From the NCBI GenBank assembly GCA_040754815.1, contig JBFMBX010000001.1, forward strand, positions 496,001 to 560,000: DNA of 64,000 nt, given 5' to 3'. The position numbers and the translations under genes were made by a program. Position 1 is the stretch's first letter, and each line of letters begins with the position of its first letter. The DNA is from Bellilinea sp040754815 (GTDB lineage Bacteria > Chloroflexota > Anaerolineae > Anaerolineales > Anaerolineaceae). Under the pieces are notes generated by a model. It searched no databases. It was given only the letters and a program-made list of their open reading frames with translations, and was not told the DNA's origin. This document shows, piece by piece, positions 43,105 to 51,356 of the stretch.

Positions 43105-45483
43105 TCACTGCGAGAGCGAAGCAATGAACACCTGATTGCCAAAGGCCAGCACAAGGTTGCGCCCCATCGTTACCCGAAAAGCCGTTGCCGGACGGGCAGG
43201 GAGAGAGGTGCCTGCTCCCTGCACAGGGCGAATTTCCTGCACGAAGGTCATTCCCAGACTGAATTGATAAATTGCCGGCGCAGCCGGGTCAAATACATAC
43301 AGAGAAGGTTCCGGCGGCTGGGTCGCCTGAATCTGGCTCAAACCAACGCCAAGGGTGGTCAATTCCTCCACCGGCTCACCTGCCCGGCTGACCCGGTAGG
43401 GGTAAGGATCGCTGCAGCGGGTCGGCGTGGAACTGATACTGCTGTAAGTACACAACGCCAAACTGCCGTCTTCGCGAAGAATATATAAATCATTTTGATA
43501 GATGGCGATATCCACCGCTCTGGCAAGATCGGGAATCACATTCCCAAAAAAGAGGCGCGGGCCGGCCAGCGGATCGCTGAAATCAATTCCCTGCCCTTCG
43601 AACCGCCAGACCGCATTGGAAGCGGGATCGAGCAGGTGCAACAAACCGGGTGAATAAACCATTGCCCGCAATTCTCCCCAGCCGGCATCCGGCGGGCGCA
43701 ATGAAATGGCCGTGGTTTTATTGGCATCCAGCGAGCAGTAGAGCAGATTGCCGAACGCATCCACGCCCATCACCACCGCATCCAGCGTATTTGGAATCGG
43801 CGCGGCGGCAATATCTACCAGTGGCCCAACAATCAGCCCGCCCACCAGATTCGGCCCGCAGAAAAAGCGGTTGTCCACTTCATAACCGGGGCGGGTATAA
43901 ACCAGCCGAATCACCTGCCCGCTGGATTGATCCAGCAAATACAGGTCTTCCGAGGGGGTGGCGACAATGCGGGTAATGTTGACTTTGCCATCGAACGAAG
44001 CCGGTAATAAGGCCGAAAACTCCAACCGGCGGATGCCCTCCAATTGGTCAAGAGCGGTGGTGATCTGCTGTTGCAAGCGCTGCATTTGTTCGGAATTGCC
44101 AAATTGAGCAGCCTGATCGAGATATCCCAGCGCTGCTTCATAATTGACTCTTTTCATCAGCACATCACTTTGTTCATTCGCCTGAGCAATCATCTGCTCG
44201 GCCTGCGAAAGGAACAGGCGGTGCTGCTCTCCTCTGCCCTGCTGCCAGTAAGCCGTCATGGCAATGGCAACGACAATCAACGGCACAACCACTGCAATAA
44301 ACAACATGGCACTGTTCGAAAGCGCAGGCAGCCGCTCCGCGTTACCCGGCAGCATTCTCGCCGTCCAGCGTGAAAGCGTCGCACCGCTGCGCTGGCGAAA
44401 TCTCTGCCAGCCCTGCCATGCACCTGTCAGCCAGCGGCTGGCTTTTCGAAGGACGGGTGAAATTTGTTTTATCTGCGGAGCAGCCGCCGGCTGCTGTACC
44501 TCCCCCGCCGGCACGAAGGCCGCCTCCCGGCGCGGTAAATCTTCCTGTTCCATCGCCGGTTCAGCAACCGGTGCGGTCTTTCTCTGCCCGATCTTTACCT
44601 GAGCAGTGTTCAATTTTTCCTGTAAATTTTGCAACAGACCGGTTTTAAGTGCAGGCCGTTCCTGCCTTTCCCCGCTCAGGTAAATGGGTGGTTTAACCGC
44701 CGCATCATCCTCGGCAATCGGCTGGGTTGAACCCAACGGCAGCGGCATTGCTGCTGGTTTTTCTTCCTCCAAAGGCAGGGGCTGCGCCTCGCTGGCGCGC
44801 AGGATGCGGGTTTGAATTTCACCACTGCCCTTGCGGGTGCGTAGCATCACAAAACTGAGATTTTCATCCGCCTGCGTCAATAAACGGCGGCGCAAATTAT
44901 CCAGCGAAAGCTGGCTGCTGCCCAACAGGTTCTGGCGTGTCCAGTTTTGCGGCGGCTGAACGCACACCAGCGCCAGATTGCCCGGCTGAAAAACAGAGCG
45001 GTAATATCGCACTGCCACCGACCGACTGATTCCCAGACCTTTGCCCGCCCCCTGCGGATCGTGGAAATGTTCCACGGTTTGTGCATTGATAACGAATGAA
45101 TGAACCGGCCCACAGTGAGCGAGGTAAAGCATTTCCTCGTGCAGGACGGCAACAATCATCAACCCCACCAGCGGATTGCCCTCTTTTGCCTGCCGTAAGT
45201 TGCGCGCCAGCAATCGCTCGTTGACCTCTTCGGCAACTGCCCGCATTGCACGGGTTACTGTGCCCCGTGTGGCGTAATAAACGCGGCTTAATTTATCCAG
45301 CATTTCCTGCGGTGCGCCCTGTAAAGGACCGCCCCGCTCGATCAACTGCAGAAAGATCACCAGCCGGTCTTTTTCCCGCCCGCGCGCAACCCGTTTGGGC
45401 GGCAATGCGGTGAAAAGACCCGGCAAATCACTTTCTTCTTTACCCTGCAAACGGTTGTATTTAAAAACGGTCAAATCGAACAC
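43105..45483 (-). CDS. Degenerate PP2C-like domain, transmembrane helix and propeller-like extracytoplasmic domain
   Basis: A 792-residue protein with a three-part layout. Residues 1-215 follow the PP2C (Ser/Thr phosphatase) fold pattern: VGLMIVAVLHEEMLYLAHCG is equivalent to the 'vGDSRaY' strand, but reads AHCGPVHSF, lacking the metal-binding Asp. NLALVCVQPPQN replaces the usual 'lLLcSDGl'. A proline- and charge-rich linker follows (215-380), then one helix at about 389-413 and a short coiled coil (420-480). A beta-rich C-terminus (495-792) has repeated '-D-LYLLD-' strands (EDLYLLDQSSGQ, NDLYILREDGS) like NHL/propeller blades. It is probably a membrane sensor with an inactive phosphatase domain. 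The function is unknown. Confidence 0.6.
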   Translation of the reverse strand: MFDLTVFKYNRLQGKEESDLPGLFTALPPKRVARGREKDRLVIFLQLIERGGPLQGAPQEMLDKLSRVYYATRGTVTRAMRAVAEEVNERLLARNLRQAKEGNPLVGLMIVAVLHEEMLYLAHCGPVHSFVINAQTVEHFHDPQGAGKGLGISRSVAVRYYRSVFQPGNLALVCVQPPQNWTRQNLLGSSQLSLDNLRRRLLTQADENLSFVMLRTRKGSGEIQTRILRASEAQPLPLEEEKPAAMPLPLGSTQPIAEDDAAVKPPIYLSGERQERPALKTGLLQNLQEKLNTAQVKIGQRKTAPVAEPAMEQEDLPRREAAFVPAGEVQQPAAAPQIKQISPVLRKASRWLTGAWQGWQRFRQRSGATLSRWTARMLPGNAERLPALSNSAMLFIAVVVPLIVVAIAMTAYWQQGRGEQHRLFLSQAEQMIAQANEQSDVLMKRVNYEAALGYLDQAAQFGNSEQMQRLQQQITTALDQLEGIRRLEFSALLPASFDGKVNITRIVATPSEDLYLLDQSSGQVIRLVYTRPGYEVDNRFFCGPNLVGGLIVGPLVDIAAAPIPNTLDAVVMGVDAFGNLLYCSLDANKTTAISLRPPDAGWGELRAMVYSPGLLHLLDPASNAVWRFEGQGIDFSDPLAGPRLFFGNVIPDLARAVDIAIYQNDLYILREDGSLALCTYSSISSTPTRCSDPYPYRVSRAGEPVEELTTLGVGLSQIQATQPPEPSLYVFDPAAPAIYQFSLGMTFVQEIRPVQGAGTSLPARPATAFRVTMGRNLVLAFGNQVFIASLSQ

Positions 45484-45580
45484 AGGCTTGCCTTCAGCAC
45501 AAAATGAATTGCCATAGAGTTTATTATACCCTTCGCTTCATTTTGCAACTTTTGTGCCAGACCGGCAGAATACCAGAAAC

Positions 45581-46522
45581 TTAACCGCAGGCGAGGATTC
45601 GATCCATGATTTCGCCGTCCGCCCGCATCAAGCCGGCCGCCGGTAAACGCTGAACCATCACTTTCCAGAGCGGATTGCGCCCGAACACCTGCCGAAAAAT
45701 GGGCAAAGCCTCTTCTAACCTGCCCAAATCCGCCAGCGTAACCGCCTGCCAGAAAAGTATTTCCTCGTTTTCCGGCAGCAAATCCGCAGCGGTACGATAC
45801 GCCTGCATGGCTGCTTCGCTATCACCTGCCCCCAATTTCTCATCACCGCGGTTCATCCATTCATAAGCACGGTGAACGGTCAACAGGCGGCGCAACTCTT
45901 TCAACGGTTCAGGGTGATCATCCACCCGTAAATTGACCCGCACACCCTGCCACGGCTGATCCTGCCGTTCTCCCTCCACGATGAACAGGCATGCGCTCTG
46001 CTGACCGCGCAAATCGCCACCCTCCGCTTGCGCTGCTTCGAGGGCCGCCATCAGTCGCTCCGCCAGATCTCCAGCGGTATTGCGGTAGGCTTCGGCCATG
46101 GCAGGCCACACGGCGGGAGATGCCATCATATTCGCCTGTGCTGAAAACCCCTCCCCCAAAACATGGCCGGCATCGGCAACACAACGCGCTCCGGTGTGAA
46201 CCGCTACCCGGCCGGCGCTATCCAGCATGGCAACCTGCCTGACCTCGCGTTCTTCATCCGCTGCCAGCAAAGCCTGCAAAGCAGCCGGCGCCGGCACACC
46301 CGCCCGCATGAGGGCCAGTCCTTGAGGGCCATAGGCCACCTGCACCAGCGCCTGTGTGGCAACCACACCCACACCGGCTTCACCCCATGCCACAATCGAA
46401 CCAACGGAAAACCAGTGCGATTGCACAGCCACACCCATCTGACCGCTTTGCGGATCGCGGGCAATGATGGAGTAGGTATGGGCAAACGGAGCAGACAAGC
46501 GGGGAGATTTAGCGTCATTCAT
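45581..46522 (-). CDS. DUF1028 domain protein with TPR-like C-terminus
   Basis: A 313-residue protein. The N-terminal 200 residues are DUF1028: HTYSIIARDPQSGQMGVAVQ, AWGEAGVGVVATQA and QANMMASPAVWPAMAEAY are typical. The family is annotated as Ntn-hydrolase-like, but its substrate is not known. The remaining part has helical repeats (YEWMNRGDEKLGAGDSEAAM and LLPENEEILFWQAVTLADLG) like tetratricopeptide units. Its start is three bases after the DUF368 gene stop, so the two are co-translated. Confidence 0.86.
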   Translation of the reverse strand: MNDAKSPRLSAPFAHTYSIIARDPQSGQMGVAVQSHWFSVGSIVAWGEAGVGVVATQALVQVAYGPQGLALMRAGVPAPAALQALLAADEEREVRQVAMLDSAGRVAVHTGARCVADAGHVLGEGFSAQANMMASPAVWPAMAEAYRNTAGDLAERLMAALEAAQAEGGDLRGQQSACLFIVEGERQDQPWQGVRVNLRVDDHPEPLKELRRLLTVHRAYEWMNRGDEKLGAGDSEAAMQAYRTAADLLPENEEILFWQAVTLADLGRLEEALPIFRQVFGRNPLWKVMVQRLPAAGLMRADGEIMDRILACG

Positions 46523-46525
46523 ATT

Positions 46526-47503
46526 TCAATCCCGAGCAGGGGAGATATTGATCGAATTAGAAGCCACCTGACGGCGGGAAGCCAGACCTTCTAACCCCAT
46601 AACCAGTAAAAAACCTGCACCTGCAATCAGCCCTGTAATGAGCGTTTCCGGCTCCCATGCCGGCAATACATTCACCACTAATTCACCGGCCTCCGGCGGG
46701 ATTGTTTTTTCTCCGGAAGAGGGATGACCCTTCCACGGCCATATCTTACGCAATGAACCGACCATAAAACCAATCATCAAAGCCAGAGTCGCATCGTGGA
46801 AGCGGCGTAACAACCAGCCCAGCAAACGAGAAAAGAGTGAAATGCCCGCCACAGCCCCCAGTAGAAATACAAACAGGCGGGGAAAATCAAAGCCGGTAAC
46901 GGCTGCCAGTACATCCTGATATTTTCCCAACAACACCAGCACAAATGCCCCGGAGATGCCCGGTAAAATCATGGCACAAATGGCAATCATCCCGCTCGCA
47001 AAAAAAGCCAGCGGTGTATCCGGCGTATCCATCGGCACCAACCCCACCAGCAGGTAAGCCCCTGCTGTGCCGAGGACGAGCAGCAAAATATTCGCTGCCC
47101 CCCACCTGCGCACGCGGCGCGAAACAACCAGAGCCGAGGCGGCCACCAGACCAAAAAAGAATGCCCAGATAAACAAGGGATGTGTTTCCAGCAGCGATTC
47201 CAAAAGGTGCGCCAGTGATAATGCACCGGCAAAAATCCCAATCAGCAGTGCCAGCAGGAAACGCCACGGCAGTTCGTTGAATAACGATTTGAATTGTAAA
47301 CGAAAAACCCGCCGCAGATGGCGCAACTCGGCAGTGGCGCGAATGGATTGAATCAGTTCCTCATAAATACCTGCCAGGAGCGCCACCGTACCTCCCGATA
47401 CTCCCGGCACCGCATCAGCCGTCCCCATCAAAAAACCACGCAGGGTAATGGTAAGATACCCCATCAGCGAACGGCGTGGTGGTTTTAATGCGCTTTCTTC
47501 CAT
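46526..47503 (-). CDS. popT: DUF368 family polyprenyl-phosphate transporter (PopT-like)
   Basis: A 325-residue protein with eight or more helices and the DUF368 hallmarks MGTADAVPGVSGGTVALLAG and ICAMILPGISGAFVLVLLGK. These two repeated 'PGxSG' regions are inverted repeats that line the transport path. DUF368 proteins have been shown to recycle undecaprenyl phosphate across the membrane, freeing the carrier for cell-wall and polysaccharide synthesis. It precedes DUF1028 by three bases and follows the C45 peptidase by 24 bases. The gene name rests on family knowledge. Confidence 0.88.
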   Translation of the reverse strand: MEESALKPPRRSLMGYLTITLRGFLMGTADAVPGVSGGTVALLAGIYEELIQSIRATAELRHLRRVFRLQFKSLFNELPWRFLLALLIGIFAGALSLAHLLESLLETHPLFIWAFFFGLVAASALVVSRRVRRWGAANILLLVLGTAGAYLLVGLVPMDTPDTPLAFFASGMIAICAMILPGISGAFVLVLLGKYQDVLAAVTGFDFPRLFVFLLGAVAGISLFSRLLGWLLRRFHDATLALMIGFMVGSLRKIWPWKGHPSSGEKTIPPEAGELVVNVLPAWEPETLITGLIAGAGFLLVMGLEGLASRRQVASNSINISPARD

Positions 47504-47527
47504 GATGTTTAATTTTTTCCTCTCTTC

Positions 47528-48640
47528 TTAAGCATCCAACTGGTAAGTAGAAAACACACTGCTGCACGGCGTACCCCAACAGGCGTGCATCTGCCGGTTG
47601 GTCAGATCAATGGTCAGTGCAGTAATGGTCTTTTCCCGGTCGAGGGGGTCGCCCTCCACCGAATGATTGCAGATCGAGTCGGGATGATTGACATGATCCT
47701 TCTGGATGGCCTGCAAGGAACGGATGGTATGTTTTTCCTGCTGGGCTAACAATCGTTTGGCGCGCATGTAGCGTACACGGGTACTGATCAATTCATCCGG
47801 CTCACTCTCGATGGTGCGCATGTGGGCATCCAGATAGTGATTGGTATGCACCATAACACCATTTTCGGGTTCTAGAATGGCAAACTGGCGTGCCGATACT
47901 TCCACCGAGTAAATTTCCCCGCTTTCATGGACGAGCAGATGGTTGTAACCCGCCGCGCGGTGAGGCGCCAGCATGTGACGAATGGCCTCTGCCGGTGTAC
48001 GCGCCGCGAGCACCGCCCGCGAAACGATGATCCGCGGGATGCCAATACGACTGTCGGTGGGATAGACCGAATCGCAGCACTGGGCAATGCCATAGGCATT
48101 AAAACCGATATTCGGCAGCAGACCCCCGTAAGTCATTGCCAGAAAAGGCGGTTCATCCTGCGGTTTGGCAAGAATGAGATAGACATCCGGTTCGTCTTCC
48201 GGCAGCCAGTCTTCATTGTGAGCGATCAGGACTCGGTCGTTGGTGGTGCGTTCCTGACTGACCGCTATGCTGGTGCATTTGGTCAGATGCAGAGCGTCCA
48301 TGGTCACTGCTTCCATGGCGTTGAGCATTCCCAGATCGTCCAGTCCTACATTAGCACCTTCTGCCATGCCGCGCAGTTCTTCCACATATTGCGGATAGCG
48401 CTCTTCGGCAAACGGCATGTACTTTCGCGCCTGTATCAGCGCCCCTTCCCAGTCCAGTTGAAGGGTATCATAAGCATCTGCCAGCAGTTTTCGGGCATTT
48501 TCAATGCTGTGGTGAATCTGGAGGCGGCACTCTTCGCCAATTTGGCGTCCCATCTCGCGATGTGAACCGGCTACACGAATCAGTTTCAAAACGCGATTGG
48601 AATTTGGATTTTTTTCAAGTTCAATTTCCCGCTGTTGCAT
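47528..48640 (-). CDS. C45 family peptidase / acyl-CoA:6-APA acyltransferase-like
   Basis: A 370-residue Ntn-hydrolase. The likely nucleophile is C122 in LHLTKCTSIAV, preceded by EGANVGLDDLGMLNAME, and followed by VLIAHNEDWLPEDEPDVYLI, as in the acyltransferase/C45 group. In known members this Cys becomes the N-terminus after self-cleavage, which would need checking here. The open frame extends to 48691, but the ATG at 48640 is better. Substrates may be acyl amides or small peptides. There is no signal peptide, so a cytoplasmic role is likely. First gene of a three-gene leftward set. Confidence 0.82.
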   Translation of the reverse strand: MQQREIELEKNPNSNRVLKLIRVAGSHREMGRQIGEECRLQIHHSIENARKLLADAYDTLQLDWEGALIQARKYMPFAEERYPQYVEELRGMAEGANVGLDDLGMLNAMEAVTMDALHLTKCTSIAVSQERTTNDRVLIAHNEDWLPEDEPDVYLILAKPQDEPPFLAMTYGGLLPNIGFNAYGIAQCCDSVYPTDSRIGIPRIIVSRAVLAARTPAEAIRHMLAPHRAAGYNHLLVHESGEIYSVEVSARQFAILEPENGVMVHTNHYLDAHMRTIESEPDELISTRVRYMRAKRLLAQQEKHTIRSLQAIQKDHVNHPDSICNHSVEGDPLDREKTITALTIDLTNRQMHACWGTPCSSVFSTYQLDA

Positions 48641-48693
48641 GAACAAAATTTTACCATATTCACTTTGCCAGCCGGAAGATACACCCCTCAAAC

Positions 48694-48722
48694 TTGCCTT
48701 TTTTTTGATTCCTATCTACAAT
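48694..48722 (+). promoter_or_regulatory. Promoter of the response regulator gene
   Basis: TTGCCT (48694-48699) and TACAAT (48717-48722) with 17 bases between, giving a leader of about 70 bases before the ATG at 48798. Confidence 0.5.
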
Positions 48723-48797
48723 AACCCATAGGGCAATACCAGTTCGGTTTCATCCCTGCAAATTTGCGGATTTTTTGGGCAGCGGGAGGAGCGATTC

Positions 48798-49511
48798 ATG
48801 GCCAGCACAAAGACCGGTCGTAAATTGAAAATTTTACTCGTGGATGACGACGCCGATACCCGTCAATTGGTCAGTATGATCATCGAAAAAGCCGGTCACA
48901 AAATTCAAACGACCGGTCACGGTCAGGCTGCCCTGACTTTGCTGGAACACGAATCTTTCGATATTATTCTGCTGGATATTATGATGCCGGAGATTGACGG
49001 TTTGAACGTGCTGGAGGCCATCCGGCGTGTTTCTTCGGCACCGGTCATCATGCTGACGGCCCTTTCGGATGCCGGCATCATGGAGCAGAGTTACTTCATG
49101 GGGGCGGATGATTATATTGTCAAACCATTTTCCATGTCCAAACTACTGGAGCGCATTGACCGCGTCGCCCGTACTCTGCCGGCGCTTGAGCAGCCTGAAA
49201 CGCCATCCTGGAGTTCAAAGTATCAACTGGATTTGAACAACAATACCCTCGTGAGGGGGGGCATCATCATCAACCTGAACCCCAATGAGGCTCGCCTGCT
49301 CTCGTGTCTGATGGATCGCGTTTATACCGAAGTACCGATTCCCGCTTTATATGAAGCCGGCTGGGGAAATGAGATCCTCCCCCAGCGCACCATGCAGGCA
49401 CTGGTCGAAAACACCATTCGAGGTCTGCAAAACAAGTTAGAAGATGACCCTCAAAACCCGCAAATCATCAACCGCACCGAAAACGGATTTTGTTTTATTC
49501 CAGAAGGTTAA
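48798..49511 (+). CDS. Orphan response regulator, OmpR-type winged helix (divergent)
   Basis: A 237-residue two-domain regulator. The receiver has the acidic pocket D16-D17-D18, phosphoacceptor D60 (LLDIMMPEIDG), T/S in MLTALS and K109 in YIVKPFS. The C-terminal part (STYQLDLNNNTLVRGGIIIN, LNPNEARLLSCLMDRV) resembles an OmpR winged helix. It is shorter and lacks the usual arginine-rich recognition helix, having QRTMQALVENTIRGLQNKLE in that place. No histidine kinase gene is in the window, so its partner is elsewhere. AGGAG precedes the ATG. Confidence 0.85.
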   Translation: MASTKTGRKLKILLVDDDADTRQLVSMIIEKAGHKIQTTGHGQAALTLLEHESFDIILLDIMMPEIDGLNVLEAIRRVSSAPVIMLTALSDAGIMEQSYFMGADDYIVKPFSMSKLLERIDRVARTLPALEQPETPSWSSKYQLDLNNNTLVRGGIIINLNPNEARLLSCLMDRVYTEVPIPALYEAGWGNEILPQRTMQALVENTIRGLQNKLEDDPQNPQIINRTENGFCFIPEG

Positions 49512-49576
49512 TCACCCACAGCATAGAAAAATCCATCGTTAACTCGAATACTTCATTCTAAAATCTAAAATCTCCC

Positions 49577-51049
49577 ATGCCAACCTCCCTCCCTGAGACA
49601 GTCAATTCCCCCGCTCGCTGGCTGGCACTGGCAGGTGTGGGTATGGGCGTGCTGATGGCAACGCTCGATTCCAGCATTGTCAATATTTCACTTCCTGCTT
49701 TTGTAGCAATCTTTGATACCACCTTTGCAATGGTTCAATGGGTGATCCTTGCCTATGTGCTGGTCATCACCTCCTTGCTGCTCGGTGCCGCCCGTTTGGG
49801 AGATATGTTCGACAAGAAAAAATTGTACCTAACCGGCCTGACCCTCTTTACCATTGGTTCGGTTTTATGCTCGCTTTCCAATAGCATCTTCTGGCTGATT
49901 CTCTTCCGCGCCGTGCAGGGATTAGGCGCCGTATTCACTCAGGCTTTAGGAATGGCAATTATCACCCAAATTTTCCCCGCCCGAGAACGCGGTAAAGCGC
50001 TGGGCATTATGGGGAGCGTGGTTTCGATTGGGATCGCACTGGGTCCACCACTGGGTGGTCTGATTTTGAGCACCGCCTCGTGGCACTGGATTTTTCTGGT
50101 TAATTTGCCCATCGGCATCGCGGCGCTGGTGATCGTTCAACGTTTTATCCCCAATCTTCCACCCGCGCGCAGAGGACAGCAATTCGACCGCGGAGGCGGA
50201 CTGGTGTTGTTCCTCACCTTAGGCCTGTATGCCTTTGGCATGACGAGCGGTCAACAGGGCGGTTTTTCTCAGCCTGCAGTAATGGTCAGTTTGATTGCGG
50301 CTGCGCTGGGGCTGCTGGTCTTCCTTTACTTAGAATCCCGACTCCCCCAGCCGATGGTGGACTTAAGCCTGTTTCGAAATATCTTATTCAGCATGAATTT
50401 GATGATGGCTTTTCTTGTCTTTATCGTCATGGCGGGCATGTTCATCCTGCCCTTCTACCTTCAACTGGTGCTGAAATTGCCCGCTTCTTTAATCGGTCTG
50501 CTGATGATGGTTCACCCCATCGGCATGGGGATCGTCGCTCCGCTGGCAGGCGCACTTTCGGACCGCTTTGGCTCGCGGGTAATCAGTCTTTTTGGGTTGA
50601 TTTCCATTGCGGCTGGCTGTTTTGCGCTTTCCACGGTTCAGGAAGGGATGACCCCCTTGCAGTTCTTCCCGCGCACCTTGCTTTTTGGCATCGGCATGGG
50701 GCTGTTTCAGGCACCTAACAATAGCGCAGTGATGAGCACCGTACCTTCAGAAAGACTGGGCATCGGCTCGGGGCTGCTGGTGCTTTCACGCACGCTCGGG
50801 CAAACGACCGGTTTACCCTTGATGGGCAGCCTGTTCACGGCCAGCGTACTGGCAGCCGGTAACCTCCCTGCCGGCACAGATATTACCACTGCCGGCGCAC
50901 AGGTACTGGTGAGCGGTTTGCAGCGCACCTATCAAACGGCTGCCGGTTTCATCCTCACCTCCACATTGATTGCCCTCATCGCTTTATGGGTTGATCAACG
51001 CCGAAAAAAGCAGCAGACCTTGAGTCATACTCTGCGGCGGGTTGATTGA
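49577..51049 (+). CDS. MFS transporter, DHA2 family (EmrB/QacA-like)
   Basis: A 490-residue protein with about 14 membrane helices. The TM1 motif is LMATLDSSIVNISLPAF and the loop 2-3 motif is ARLGDMFDKKKLYLTG. The antiporter motif C is GIMGSVVSIGIALGPPLGG, followed by WHWIFLVNLPIG. These are typical drug/proton antiporters of the EmrB/QacA type. It lies 66 bases after the response regulator, in the same direction, so the regulator could control it; this is inferred from position only. Confidence 0.9.
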   Translation: MPTSLPETVNSPARWLALAGVGMGVLMATLDSSIVNISLPAFVAIFDTTFAMVQWVILAYVLVITSLLLGAARLGDMFDKKKLYLTGLTLFTIGSVLCSLSNSIFWLILFRAVQGLGAVFTQALGMAIITQIFPARERGKALGIMGSVVSIGIALGPPLGGLILSTASWHWIFLVNLPIGIAALVIVQRFIPNLPPARRGQQFDRGGGLVLFLTLGLYAFGMTSGQQGGFSQPAVMVSLIAAALGLLVFLYLESRLPQPMVDLSLFRNILFSMNLMMAFLVFIVMAGMFILPFYLQLVLKLPASLIGLLMMVHPIGMGIVAPLAGALSDRFGSRVISLFGLISIAAGCFALSTVQEGMTPLQFFPRTLLFGIGMGLFQAPNNSAVMSTVPSERLGIGSGLLVLSRTLGQTTGLPLMGSLFTASVLAAGNLPAGTDITTAGAQVLVSGLQRTYQTAAGFILTSTLIALIALWVDQRRKKQQTLSHTLRRVD

Positions 51050-51112
51050 AAATCGCTTTGCGGTTAAGATTATTTTGTTGTTCAAATTTCTCGCCAAGGA
51101 GGATAAAACTAA

Positions 51113-51325
51113 ATGGAAGACACCAGCCGTAATGATATTCGCCGCCTGTTAAAAGTGTTTGGCGTGCAGGCCGATGAAATGATCCTGCGTCACCTGATTG
51201 AAAATCCCCAGGCACCGGCGCTGAAATTGCGTATTAAAATTGAAGACCTGACCGATTACGGTGATCATCCCCCTGCCAAACCACTCGCTTTTGAGGTGGA
51301 AGGCGAGATCCGCCGTCAGCCGTAA
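51113..51325 (+). CDS. Small hypothetical protein
   Basis: A 70-residue hydrophilic protein beginning MEDTSRNDIRRLLKVFGVQ. It has no membrane segment or motif known to me. A strong AGGAGG site (about ten bases before the ATG) and the position between two transporter genes argue for a real gene. It has a mixed helical N-terminus and a Pro-rich C-terminus. It stops 32 bases before the next start. Confidence 0.65.
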   Translation: MEDTSRNDIRRLLKVFGVQADEMILRHLIENPQAPALKLRIKIEDLTDYGDHPPAKPLAFEVEGEIRRQP

Positions 51326-51356
51326 CCATTCACCCTTTATTTCAACGAGGCGTGCT

